DNA of 64,000 bases. Origin: Pseudomonas nicosulfuronedens. GTDB lineage: Bacteria > Pseudomonadota > Gammaproteobacteria > Pseudomonadales > Pseudomonadaceae. Positions 27,430-34,840 of the stretch are shown piece by piece. The notes beneath the pieces are model-generated. The model had not been told where the DNA came from and made no database searches. It was given only the letters and a program-made list of their open reading frames with translations. Positions within the stretch are counted from its first letter, which is position 1, and the number at the start of each line of letters is the position of its first letter. Location: contig NZ_SWDV01000033.1 in assembly GCF_005877905.1 (NCBI RefSeq), positions 25,039-89,038 of the forward strand, in the 5' to 3' direction. A program made the translations under genes and the position numbers.

Positions 27430-28501
27430 GTCATCCGACCTGCTGGTGCTGGACCAGGTCAGCAAATCCTACGGCGAGGGCCTGACGGCGGTGGACCAGG
27501 TGTCCCTGGCGATCCGCGAGAACGAGTTCTTTGCGCTGCTCGGCCCGTCCGGCTGCGGCAAGACCACCCTGATGCGGATGATCGCCGGCTTCGAGACGCC
27601 CAGTTCCGGAGCGATCTATCTGGGCGGTCAGGACATCTCGCCGCTGCCGCCGAACAAGCGCCCGCTGAACCTGATGTTCCAGTCCTATGCGCTGTTCCCC
27701 AACATGACCGTGCGCGGCAACATCGCCTACGGCCTGGAGATGGAGAAGCTGCCGGCCGGCGAGATTCGCCAGCGCGTCGATGCGGTGCTGGAAACCGCGC
27801 AGCTCGGTCAGCTCGCCAACCGCCGACCGGACCAGCTCTCCGGTGGCCAGCGCCAACGTGTCGCCCTGGCCCGCGCACTGGTCAAGCGCCCGCGCGTGCT
27901 GCTGCTGGACGAACCCCTCGGTGCGCTGGACAAGAAGCTGCGCGAGAAGATGCAGCTGGAGCTCAAGCGCCTGCAGCACGAGAGCGGCATCACTTTCATC
28001 ATGGTCACCCACGACCAGGAAGAAGCCCTGGTCATGTCCGACCGCATGGCCGTGCTGCGTGACGGCAAGGTCTGCCAGTGCGGCAGCCCCAGCGAACTCT
28101 ACGAGAACCCGGGCAGCCGCTTCGTCGCCGATTTCATCGGCGTCAGCAACCTGATCGAGGGCCGTCGCGTGGGCACCAACCGCCTGCAGGCCGGCGACCA
28201 GGTGCTGAACATCGAGACCACCGCCGAGGCGAGCCCCGAGAGCGTGACCCTGGCGCTGCGCCCGGAGCGCCTGCGCGTGCTCACCGACTCGACGCCGGCC
28301 ACCGACAACCAGATCCAGGGCGAGGTGGCGGAAGTCGCCTACCACGGCCTGGACACCAACCTGCACGTGAACACGGCGCTGTCCAGCAAGCCGCTGATCG
28401 TCCGCGTGCCGTCCTCGGACTACGACTTCTTGCGCCTGGCCGCCGGCATGCCGGTGCGCCTGGGCTGGGATGCGCGGCATGGCCGCGTGCTGACTCACTG
28501 A
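27422..28501 (+). CDS. ABC transporter ATPase, PotA-like
   Basis: A 359-residue ATPase of the PotA class. Walker A GPSGCGKTT is near residues 41-49, the Q-loop is in LMFQSYALFPNM, the signature LSGGQRQRVALARAL is near 140-154, the Walker B ends LLLDEPLGALD and the switch His is in VTHDQEEA. A C-terminal TOBE domain follows from about residue 270 (VTLALRPERLRVL). It couples ATP hydrolysis to import through the two upstream permeases. The next gene, a glycosyltransferase, begins 33 bp on, a normal within-operon distance. Confidence 0.92.
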   Translation: MTKSSDLLVLDQVSKSYGEGLTAVDQVSLAIRENEFFALLGPSGCGKTTLMRMIAGFETPSSGAIYLGGQDISPLPPNKRPLNLMFQSYALFPNMTVRGNIAYGLEMEKLPAGEIRQRVDAVLETAQLGQLANRRPDQLSGGQRQRVALARALVKRPRVLLLDEPLGALDKKLREKMQLELKRLQHESGITFIMVTHDQEEALVMSDRMAVLRDGKVCQCGSPSELYENPGSRFVADFIGVSNLIEGRRVGTNRLQAGDQVLNIETTAEASPESVTLALRPERLRVLTDSTPATDNQIQGEVAEVAYHGLDTNLHVNTALSSKPLIVRVPSSDYDFLRLAAGMPVRLGWDARHGRVLTH

Positions 28502-28534
28502 TTGCTTCAAGAACAAGACTTACAGGAGAGCACC

Positions 28535-29839
28535 ATGAGTAGTGAACGCAAGGTCATCGCCTTCTTCCCCGAGGCCGCCTACGGCCCGGCCCTCAACTCC
28601 GTCGGCATCGCCCAGGCCTGCGAGGCGCTGGGGCACAAGGCGGTGTTCCTCACCGATCCGGGCATGACCGGGGTGTACTCGGCCTACGGCTTCGAGGAGC
28701 ATTACGTGAACATGTCCGAGCCTATGCCGGCCGAGGAGATGGCGCGTTACTGGACCGACTTCATCAACGGCCACATCCCCAACTTCCGCAAGGCGCCGAT
28801 CGACCAGCTCGACAACTACGTGAAGGAGTGCTGGGAGGCCATCGTCTCCACCTCCAAGTGGGCGCAGAAGGAGCTGCCGGCGATCCTCGACAAGATCAAG
28901 CCGGACCTGATCTGTGTGGACAACGTGATCCTCTTCCCGGCCATCAAGCACTACGGCAAGCCCTGGGTGCGGATCATCTCCTGCTCGGAGAACGAGGTGC
29001 ACGACCCGGACATTCCGCCTTACCTGTCGGGCATGAGCGCGGACGATAAAGAGGGCCACGCGCGCTTCCAGAAGCGTTTCGAGGAAGTGATCGCGCCGAT
29101 CCATGCCGACTTCAACGACTTCCTTGCCGAGTGTGGTGAGCGGCCGTATCCGCTGGGCACCTTCTTCGAAGAGTCGCCCTACATGAACCTGTTGCTGTAC
29201 CCGGACCCGGTGAAGTTCCAGCGCCGCCACCCGCTGCCGGCGCGGCAATTCCACTACCTGCAGGGTTGCGTGCGCAGCGACAAGCCCTACGAGATTCCGC
29301 CGTTCAAGGCGCACAACGACAAGCCGCTGCTCTATGTCAGTTTCGGCAGCCTGGGCTCGGGCGACGTCGAGCTGCTCAAGCGCCTGGTCACCACCATCGG
29401 CAAGCTGCCGTACCGCGCGCTGTTCAATGTCGGCGAGCACGTGGAGAAGTACGACGACCTGCCGGACAACGTGATCGTTTCCAACTGGTATCCGCAGCCC
29501 TCGGTGATCGCACAGGTCGACGGGGTGATCCACCACGGTGGCAACAACAGCTTCACCGAGTGCCTGTTCTTCGGTAAGCCGGCGATTGTCATGCCCTACG
29601 TCTGGGACGGCCACGACAACGCCATGCGCGCCCAGGAAAGCGGCCACGGCCTGCGCATGGACCGCTACGACTGGAGCGAGGAAGACCTGGCACGCAACAT
29701 CGCCCAGCTGCTGGGTGACCAGTTGATGCAGGAGCGCCTGGCGCGTACCAGCGACTACATGCGCTCGCGCAAGGGCCCGGAAGACGCCGCACGCATCCTC
29801 GACCAGCTGATGGGCGGCAAGGCGGTGAGCCATGGCTGA
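28535..29839 (+). CDS. GT1-like glycosyltransferase, second paralogue, inside the ABC operon
   Basis: A 434-residue GT-B protein paralogous to the gene at 22124. The C-terminal donor domain has YVSFGSLG (267-274), NWYPQPSVI (317-325) and HHGGNNSF (333-340), followed by the plant-UGT-like box FGKPAIVMPYVWDGHDNA. The N-terminal box FFPEAAYGPALNSVGIAQA (10-28) lacks the canonical catalytic His of GHxxP. ATG 28535 follows ACAGGAGAG. It overlaps the first cupin gene by 8 bp. A glycosyltransferase between an importer and catabolic-type enzymes is odd: it may glycosylate the imported compound or run in reverse. No acceptor can be named. Confidence 0.83.
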   Translation: MSSERKVIAFFPEAAYGPALNSVGIAQACEALGHKAVFLTDPGMTGVYSAYGFEEHYVNMSEPMPAEEMARYWTDFINGHIPNFRKAPIDQLDNYVKECWEAIVSTSKWAQKELPAILDKIKPDLICVDNVILFPAIKHYGKPWVRIISCSENEVHDPDIPPYLSGMSADDKEGHARFQKRFEEVIAPIHADFNDFLAECGERPYPLGTFFEESPYMNLLLYPDPVKFQRRHPLPARQFHYLQGCVRSDKPYEIPPFKAHNDKPLLYVSFGSLGSGDVELLKRLVTTIGKLPYRALFNVGEHVEKYDDLPDNVIVSNWYPQPSVIAQVDGVIHHGGNNSFTECLFFGKPAIVMPYVWDGHDNAMRAQESGHGLRMDRYDWSEEDLARNIAQLLGDQLMQERLARTSDYMRSRKGPEDAARILDQLMGGKAVSHG

Positions 29840-30197
29840 GTTCAAGGCCGACAGCACGGCGCCGCACATCCGCGGCGCCCGCGACTACGACGACCTGGTG
29901 GACTGGGGCGTGCAGTCCGATGCGCTGGAGGGTGTGTCGCACTCCAGCGGACGCTTGCTGTTCAAGGGTCCGAACAACAGCCCCGAGACCGGCCTGTGGG
30001 TCTGTACCCCCGGCCGCTGGCGACTGTCGATTCCGCGCGATGAGCTCTGCCACTTCGTTGCCGGGCGCGCCACCTATCGCTCCGACGAGGGCGAGGTGAT
30101 CGAGGTCGAGCCCGACACCCTGGTGCTGTTCCCGGCCGGCTGGACCGGCGAGTGCACCGTGCACGCGACCCTGCGCAACCTCTACATGCTGGCCTGA
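29832..30197 (+). CDS. Small cupin (Cupin_3/DUF861-like), first copy
   Basis: A 121-residue single-domain cupin. The barrel runs from GVSHSSGRLLFKGPNN through TPGRWRLSIPRDELCHFVAGRATYRSDEG to VIEVEPDTLVLFPAGWTGECTVHATLRNLYML. These match Cupin_3-type proteins found in amine and ureide catabolic operons, where their exact role is often unclear. One His (ELCHF) and several acidic residues could bind a metal, but the full HxH-E-H set is not evident. The start overlaps the glycosyltransferase end. A paralogue follows after a palindromic repeat. Confidence 0.82.
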   Translation: MAEFKADSTAPHIRGARDYDDLVDWGVQSDALEGVSHSSGRLLFKGPNNSPETGLWVCTPGRWRLSIPRDELCHFVAGRATYRSDEGEVIEVEPDTLVLFPAGWTGECTVHATLRNLYMLA

Positions 30198-30209
30198 CCG
30201 GGAGGACTC

Positions 30210-30297
30210 GTAGGGCGCATAACGCCTCAAGCGTTATCCGCCATCGACCTTGCGCCGGACCCATCGGCGGATAACCGCAAGCGGTTGTTCGCCCTAC
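30210..30297. repeat. GTAGGGCG-type palindromic repeat inside the operon
   Basis: The element begins GTAGGGCGCATAACGC and ends in a complementary GCCCTAC, with inner arms AACGC/GCGTT and GCGGATAACCGC. It occupies the gap between the two cupin genes. Related elements lie at 34000-34074 and 39759-39790. Confidence 0.75.
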
Positions 30298-30342
30298 GCC
30301 TTATCCGGCCGCCCAAGCGGGTGGCCATTGCTGGAGAAATTC

Positions 30343-30687
30343 ATGAAGACCCCCGTTATCTACCGCCCGCTGCAAGTCACCGAACTCAAGGACTGGGGCG
30401 TGATCCCGACCATGCTCGAGGGCGAGTCCCATGTCAGCGGCGTGGTCCTGCACAAGGGCCCCGAAGGCCAGTCCGAATGCGGCATCTGGCATTGCACGCC
30501 GGGCAAGTGGTTCTGCCACGTGACCAGCGACGAGTTCTGCCACTTCCTCGAAGGCCGCTGCACCTACGTGCACGAGTCCGGCGAGGTGATCGAGATCGAG
30601 CCGGACACCGCGGCCTTCTTCCCCAAGGACTGGAAGGGCGTGTGCACCGTGCACGAGACCATCAAGAAGGTCTACATGATCCGGTGA
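30343..30687 (+). CDS. Small cupin (Cupin_3/DUF861-like), second copy
   Basis: A 114-residue paralogue of the preceding cupin, sharing LKDWGVIPTMLEGESHVSG with its DDLVDWGVQSDALEGVSHSSG, and SDEFCHFLEGRCTYVHESGE with the matching barrel strands. It carries more His and Cys (GIWHCTPGKWFCHV) than the first copy, so a metal-binding role is more plausible here. ATG 30343 follows GGAGAAA; upstream in-frame codons fall inside the palindromic repeat. The kinase gene starts 4 bp after its stop. Confidence 0.82.
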   Translation: MKTPVIYRPLQVTELKDWGVIPTMLEGESHVSGVVLHKGPEGQSECGIWHCTPGKWFCHVTSDEFCHFLEGRCTYVHESGEVIEIEPDTAAFFPKDWKGVCTVHETIKKVYMIR

Positions 30688-30691
30688 TGCC

Positions 30692-31744
30692 ATGAACCTG
30701 CCTTGCGAAACCACCCGTGCCGCTGCCCGCGAGACCTTCCTCGCCGGTAGCGGCCTCGCCGAAGCAGTGCTCGTCGCGCTGCCGGCCGACGCCTCGGCGC
30801 GGCGCTACTTCCGCCTCGAAGACAAGGGCTTGCTGCTGATGGACTCGCCGCCCGGCGCCGAGCCACTGGCGCCCTATCTGCGGGTGGCGCAGTTGCTGCG
30901 CGATGGCGGCTTGTCGGCGCCTGCGGTGCTGGCTGCCGACCGCGAGCTGGGCCTGGCGTTGATCGAAGACTTCGGCGACGCCACCTACACCCGTCTGTTT
31001 GCCGCCGGCCACAGCGAGATGGAGCTGTACCGCCTCGCCGTGGACGCCCTGGTACGTCTGCACCGCGCCGGGCCGCAAGCGGCCGAAGGCGTGCCGGCCT
31101 ACGATGGGCAGAAGCTGGCGGACGAGGCGGCGTTGTTCATCGACTGGTACGCGCCATTGCTGGTGGGCGAAAAGGCCGCTGCGAAGATTCGCGAGCGCTA
31201 TCTGGCGGAATTCGCGGCGCTCTGGCGCGACGTCTCGATGCGCCGCGAAGTGCTGGTGCTGCGTGATTACCACGTCGACAATCTGATGCTGCTGGAGGGC
31301 AGGGCGGGCGTGGCCGCATGCGGGCTTCTGGACTTCCAGGATGCGCTGTTCGGCGCGCCGGCCTATGACCTCATGTCCCTGCTCGAAGACGCGCGCCGCG
31401 ACATTCCCGAAACTCTGCGCGTGACGCTGCTCACCTATTACCTCAGCCAGCGCCCAGAAGTGGACGGCCGGCGTTTCATGGCCGACTTCCAGGTGCTCGC
31501 CGCACAGCGCCACGCCAAGGTGCTGGGCATCTTCGTGCGCCTGGCCAGGCGCGATGGCAAGCACGGCTACCTCAAACACCTGCCGCGCGTGCTGCGGCTA
31601 TTCCAGCGCGCGCTCGACAGCGAACAGCTGTGCCCGCTGGCGGCGCTGCTCGACGCTCATCTACCGAACTGGCGCCAACCGCTGGAGAGCGATGTGATCG
31701 CCCAGCGCCTGGCTTCTTCCGAATCCCTGCGGAGCCTTCCATGA
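30692..31744 (+). CDS. AmgK-like sugar/aminoglycoside-type kinase
   Basis: A 350-residue phosphotransferase of the APH/ChoK superfamily. The N-lobe has DASARRYFRLE (33-43). The catalytic loop is RDYHVDN (191-197, Asp192 and Asn197) and the metal-binding segment LLDFQDALFGAPAYDL (212-227, Asp214). This pattern matches AmgK, the anomeric kinase that phosphorylates N-acetylmuramate and N-acetylglucosamine in Pseudomonas, more than antibiotic kinases. AmgK itself is normally beside MurU in the recycling locus, so this is probably a paralogue with another substrate. Its stop overlaps the aldehyde dehydrogenase start (ATGA). An amino sugar or glycosylated product of the upstream transferase is a reasonable substrate guess. 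Confidence 0.82.
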   Translation: MNLPCETTRAAARETFLAGSGLAEAVLVALPADASARRYFRLEDKGLLLMDSPPGAEPLAPYLRVAQLLRDGGLSAPAVLAADRELGLALIEDFGDATYTRLFAAGHSEMELYRLAVDALVRLHRAGPQAAEGVPAYDGQKLADEAALFIDWYAPLLVGEKAAAKIRERYLAEFAALWRDVSMRREVLVLRDYHVDNLMLLEGRAGVAACGLLDFQDALFGAPAYDLMSLLEDARRDIPETLRVTLLTYYLSQRPEVDGRRFMADFQVLAAQRHAKVLGIFVRLARRDGKHGYLKHLPRVLRLFQRALDSEQLCPLAALLDAHLPNWRQPLESDVIAQRLASSESLRSLP

Positions 31745-33243
31745 CCGACTTTCACAGCGACGTGCCCCTGCGCTTCATCGGCCCCCACTATCAGGGCGCG
31801 GCGACGCAGCGCCTGCGCGACATCTTCAACCCCGCCGATCTCACCCAGGTGGGTCGTATCGCCCTGTGTGACGCCGAGGACGTGGACGCCGCCATCGACG
31901 CGGCCAACGCGGCCCAGCGCGAGTGGAAACGTGTGGACGCGAAGTCCCGCGCAGCGATCCTGCACCAACTGGCCAATGCCATCGAAACCGACCAGGCCAC
32001 CCAACGCGAAGTGGCGCGGCTGATGACCCTGGAGATGGGCAAGCCGTTCCCCGAATCCATGGGCGAGCTGGCCAACTGCGCGCCGATCTTCCGTTACTAC
32101 GCCGAGATGGCTCGCGACGAGGCCGGCAAGGTCGCCGGCACCACGCAACTCGGCTCGTTCCAGCATGTGCGCTACGAGCCTTATGGCGTCAGCGTGCACA
32201 TCATGCCGTTCAACTTCCCCATCCTGCTGATGTGCTGGACCCTGGCTGCTTCGCTGGCGGCGGGCAACGCCTGTATCGTCAAGCCGGCGGAAAGCACCAC
32301 GCTGTGCACGCTGAAATTCATGGAGCACTTCAAGGTGCTGCCGGCGGGGATGGTCAGCTGTGTGCCGGGTGATGCCAGCACCGCTCAGCGCCTGGTGCAG
32401 TCCGAGCGCACCCATGCCGTGGCCTTCACCGGCAGCGTCGCCGCCGGCAAGGCGGTAGCCGTTGCGTGTGCCGAGCGGATGAAACCGGCGGTGATCGAGG
32501 CCGGCGGCAGCGACCCGATGATCATCTCCCGTCATGCGCCGCTGGAAGTCGCGGCGGCTGGCGCGGTGACCGCAGCCTTCCACCTGAGTGGGCAGATCTG
32601 CACCTCGGCCGAGCGTTTCTATGTGGTCGATGAAGTGCACGACGAGTTCGTCGCGCGTTTCGCCGAGCGGACCCGCGCGCTGCGCATCGGCCACGGGCTG
32701 GAGCGTTCCGAGATCGGCCCGATGGTCAGCGAGGCCGCGCGCGCCAAGGTTATCCGTCTGGTGGACGACGCCATCGCCAAGGGCGCCACGCTGGTCTGCG
32801 GCGGGCGAATCCCGGAACAGTTCCCGGTGGGCTGGTACTACGAGCCGACCATCCTCACCGACGTCACCCCGGCCATGGCGATCTTCCACGAGGAGTGCTT
32901 CGGCCCGGTGGCGGCAATCTGCAAGGTGAAGGATTTCGACGAGGCGGTGCGGCTGGCCAATGACTCACCCTTCGGTCTCGGCGCCTCGCTGTTCTCCACC
33001 GATCTTGCCGAAGCCATGGAAGCGGCGGACCGCCTGGAGGCAGGGATGGTCTGGGTGAACAACCCGCTGATCGACAACGACGCCTTACCCTTCGGCGGTT
33101 GGAAAATGTCCGGCATGGGCCGCGAACTGGGCCGCCAGGGCCTGGATGCGTTCCGTCGTTCGAAGATGGTGATCATCGACCACCAGCCGCAGATTCATTC
33201 CTGGTGGTACCCGTACAGTGACGAGGTGTTCTACCAGGGCTGA
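31741..33243 (+). CDS. NAD(P)-dependent aldehyde dehydrogenase
   Basis: A 500-residue class-3-like aldehyde dehydrogenase with a complete active site: Asn158 (MPFNFP), Lys181 (IVKPAES), Glu253 (VIEAGGSDP) and nucleophile Cys287 (SGQICTSAER). The family oxidises aldehydes to acids. The overall pattern resembles succinate-semialdehyde and related dehydrogenases. The position usually occupied by ELGGKSP reads EAGGSDP, a less common variant. ATG 31741 overlaps the kinase stop. It is the last gene of the operon and suggests that the pathway yields an aldehyde, as amine or amino-alcohol degradation would. Confidence 0.92.
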   Translation: MTDFHSDVPLRFIGPHYQGAATQRLRDIFNPADLTQVGRIALCDAEDVDAAIDAANAAQREWKRVDAKSRAAILHQLANAIETDQATQREVARLMTLEMGKPFPESMGELANCAPIFRYYAEMARDEAGKVAGTTQLGSFQHVRYEPYGVSVHIMPFNFPILLMCWTLAASLAAGNACIVKPAESTTLCTLKFMEHFKVLPAGMVSCVPGDASTAQRLVQSERTHAVAFTGSVAAGKAVAVACAERMKPAVIEAGGSDPMIISRHAPLEVAAAGAVTAAFHLSGQICTSAERFYVVDEVHDEFVARFAERTRALRIGHGLERSEIGPMVSEAARAKVIRLVDDAIAKGATLVCGGRIPEQFPVGWYYEPTILTDVTPAMAIFHEECFGPVAAICKVKDFDEAVRLANDSPFGLGASLFSTDLAEAMEAADRLEAGMVWVNNPLIDNDALPFGGWKMSGMGRELGRQGLDAFRRSKMVIIDHQPQIHSWWYPYSDEVFYQG

Positions 33244-33245
33244 CG

Positions 33246-33842
33246 TCAGTAGGAAGCGCGGCCCAGCCTTTGCAGCAGCCGCGCCTTCACCTCCGGCCAC
33301 TCGCTGTCGATGATGCTGAAGCGCACCGAGTTGCGCTTGCGCCCGTCGGGCATGATGCGCTCATGGCGGACGATGCCTTCCTGCACCGCACCCAGGCGCA
33401 GGATCGCAGCGCGGGATTTCTCGTTCAGCTCGTCGGTGGTGAACTGCACGCGCACGCAGTCCATTTCCTCGAAGGCGTAGCTGAGCAGGAGGAACTTCGC
33501 CTCGGTGTTGATCGGCGTGCGCTGCGCCGACAGGGCGAGCCAGGTGTGGCCGATCTCCAGCTTGCGGTTGGCGCGGTCGACCTTCCAGAAACGGGTGCTG
33601 CCGACGACCCTGCCTGTGCGCCGGTCGAGGATGGCGAAGGGCAGGACGGTGCCTTCTTCCAGGCCCTTTGCAGCCTTGGCGAGGTAGGCCGCGACCGTGT
33701 CCGGGCCGGGTACCACGGTGACTTTCAGATTCCACAGTTCGCCATCGGCAGCGGCTTCGAGCAGGGCGTCGGCGTGCTCGGCATGCAGCGGGATGAGTTC
33801 GACGTGGTCGCCGATCAGGTGAGGGCAGGTGAGGGATAGCAT
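33246..33842 (-). CDS. GNAT-family N-acetyltransferase (RimJ/RimL-like)
   Basis: A 198-residue GNAT enzyme. N-terminal LIGDHVELIPLHAEHADALL, central VVGSTRFWKVDRANRKLEIG and the late CoA-site region NEKSRAAILRLGAVQEGIVR are typical of RimJ/RimL-like proteins. The substrate is unknown. ATG 33842 is used. It is convergent with the aldehyde dehydrogenase, their stops two bases apart, and is followed upstream by two palindromic repeats, so it is a separate unit from the ABC operon. Confidence 0.85.
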   Translation of the reverse strand: MLSLTCPHLIGDHVELIPLHAEHADALLEAAADGELWNLKVTVVPGPDTVAAYLAKAAKGLEEGTVLPFAILDRRTGRVVGSTRFWKVDRANRKLEIGHTWLALSAQRTPINTEAKFLLLSYAFEEMDCVRVQFTTDELNEKSRAAILRLGAVQEGIVRHERIMPDGRKRNSVRFSIIDSEWPEVKARLLQRLGRASY

Positions 33843-33898
33843 GGCGCTGGGCTCTGGATAAGGCGAGCCACCAGCCTACCGGATGCGCTTCGTTTTTC

Positions 33899-33968
33899 GT
33901 AGGAGCGAGCTTGCTCGCGAACCTCCAGGACAGGGCGCCGGATCATTCGCGAGCAAGCTCGCTCCTAC
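33899..33968. repeat. REP doublet with perfect inverted arms
   Basis: Perfect 23-bp arms starting GTAGGAGCGAGC and ending in GCTCGCTCCTAC face each other across 24 bp. This is the classic pseudomonad REP pair (REPIN). Related copies occur at 48158-48237 and a single arm at 63737-63759. Confidence 0.88.
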
Positions 33969-33999
33969 AGGTTTGGGGTACCCATGAACCGATAGCCTT

Positions 34000-34074
34000 G
34001 TAGGGCGGATAACCTGGAACGGGTTATCCGCCGGCGCTCGGCGGCGGATAACGCTGACGCGTTATGCGCCCTAC
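34000..34074. repeat. GTAGGGCG-type palindromic repeat
   Basis: Starts GTAGGGCGGATAACC and ends GCGCCCTAC, with internal GGCGGATAACGC arms. It directly follows the REP pair and lies 10 bp after the response-regulator stop. Confidence 0.75.
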
Positions 34075-34083
34075 GAGAGCGTT

Positions 34084-34764
34084 TCAACCAACGAACCGAT
34101 AACCCTTGCCGCGCACCGTCAGGATCAGCGGGTGTGAATGCGTTTCTCCCAGCTTGGCGCGCAGGTGGGCGATGCGCACGTCCACTGAGCGGTCCAGCCC
34201 GTCGTAGGGAATGCCACGCAGGGCAAGGAACAGCTCGTCGCGGCTCAACGTCTGGCCGGCGCGGCTGGCGAGGTGCCAGAGCAGGTCGAACTCGGCACCG
34301 GTGAGATCGATGCGTTGGCCATCGCGGTGGACTTCGCGCTGCCGTGAGTCGAGCCGCAGCCCGGCGATTTGAAGGCACTCGGGCGCGATTTCCTGTGCTT
34401 CGCGGCGGCGCAATAATGTGCGCACGCGGGCTAACAGCAGGTTGGGGCGAACCGGCTTGCAGACGTAATCGTCCGCGCCGTTTTCCAGGCCGTCGATCTG
34501 TTCGGTGTCTTCGGAGCGGGCGCTGAGCATCAGGATGGCTCCGGCGTAGCCTGGGCGGATGCGCCGGCAAATGGACAGGCCGTCTTCGCCGGGCAGCATG
34601 CGATCGAGGATCACCAGGTCCGGACGTTCATCCATGACCCGAGCGGCCGCACGTGCGCCGTCGGCTTCCACGCTGGCAGTGAGACCGTGGTGTTCGAGAA
34701 ACTCGCGGGTGAGTGCGGCGAGGCGCAGGTCGTCCTCGACGATAAGGATGCGGGCGGCTGTCAT
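34084..34764 (-). CDS. OmpR/RstA-type response regulator, orphan
   Basis: A 226-residue two-domain regulator. The receiver has the acidic pair Glu10-Asp11-Asp12, phospho-acceptor Asp54 (LVILDRMLPGEDG) and conserved Lys in YVCKPVRP. The C-terminal winged helix begins near residue 130 (DLTGAEFDLLWHLASRAGQT) and ends GKGYRFVG. It resembles RstA/OmpR proteins. No histidine kinase is encoded beside it on either side, so its partner must be elsewhere. The start at 34764 lacks an obvious Shine-Dalgarno. The gene is alone between a repeat and the CapA-like gene. Confidence 0.9.
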   Translation of the reverse strand: MTAARILIVEDDLRLAALTREFLEHHGLTASVEADGARAAARVMDERPDLVILDRMLPGEDGLSICRRIRPGYAGAILMLSARSEDTEQIDGLENGADDYVCKPVRPNLLLARVRTLLRRREAQEIAPECLQIAGLRLDSRQREVHRDGQRIDLTGAEFDLLWHLASRAGQTLSRDELFLALRGIPYDGLDRSVDVRIAHLRAKLGETHSHPLILTVRGKGYRFVG

Positions 34765-34840
34765 GGTTACAGGAAGTGGAGGGCGCGAGGCGGCTTGTGA
34801 CCGCCCCGCGCTGCGCGGTCACCCGCGCCAAGGCGCCTTA

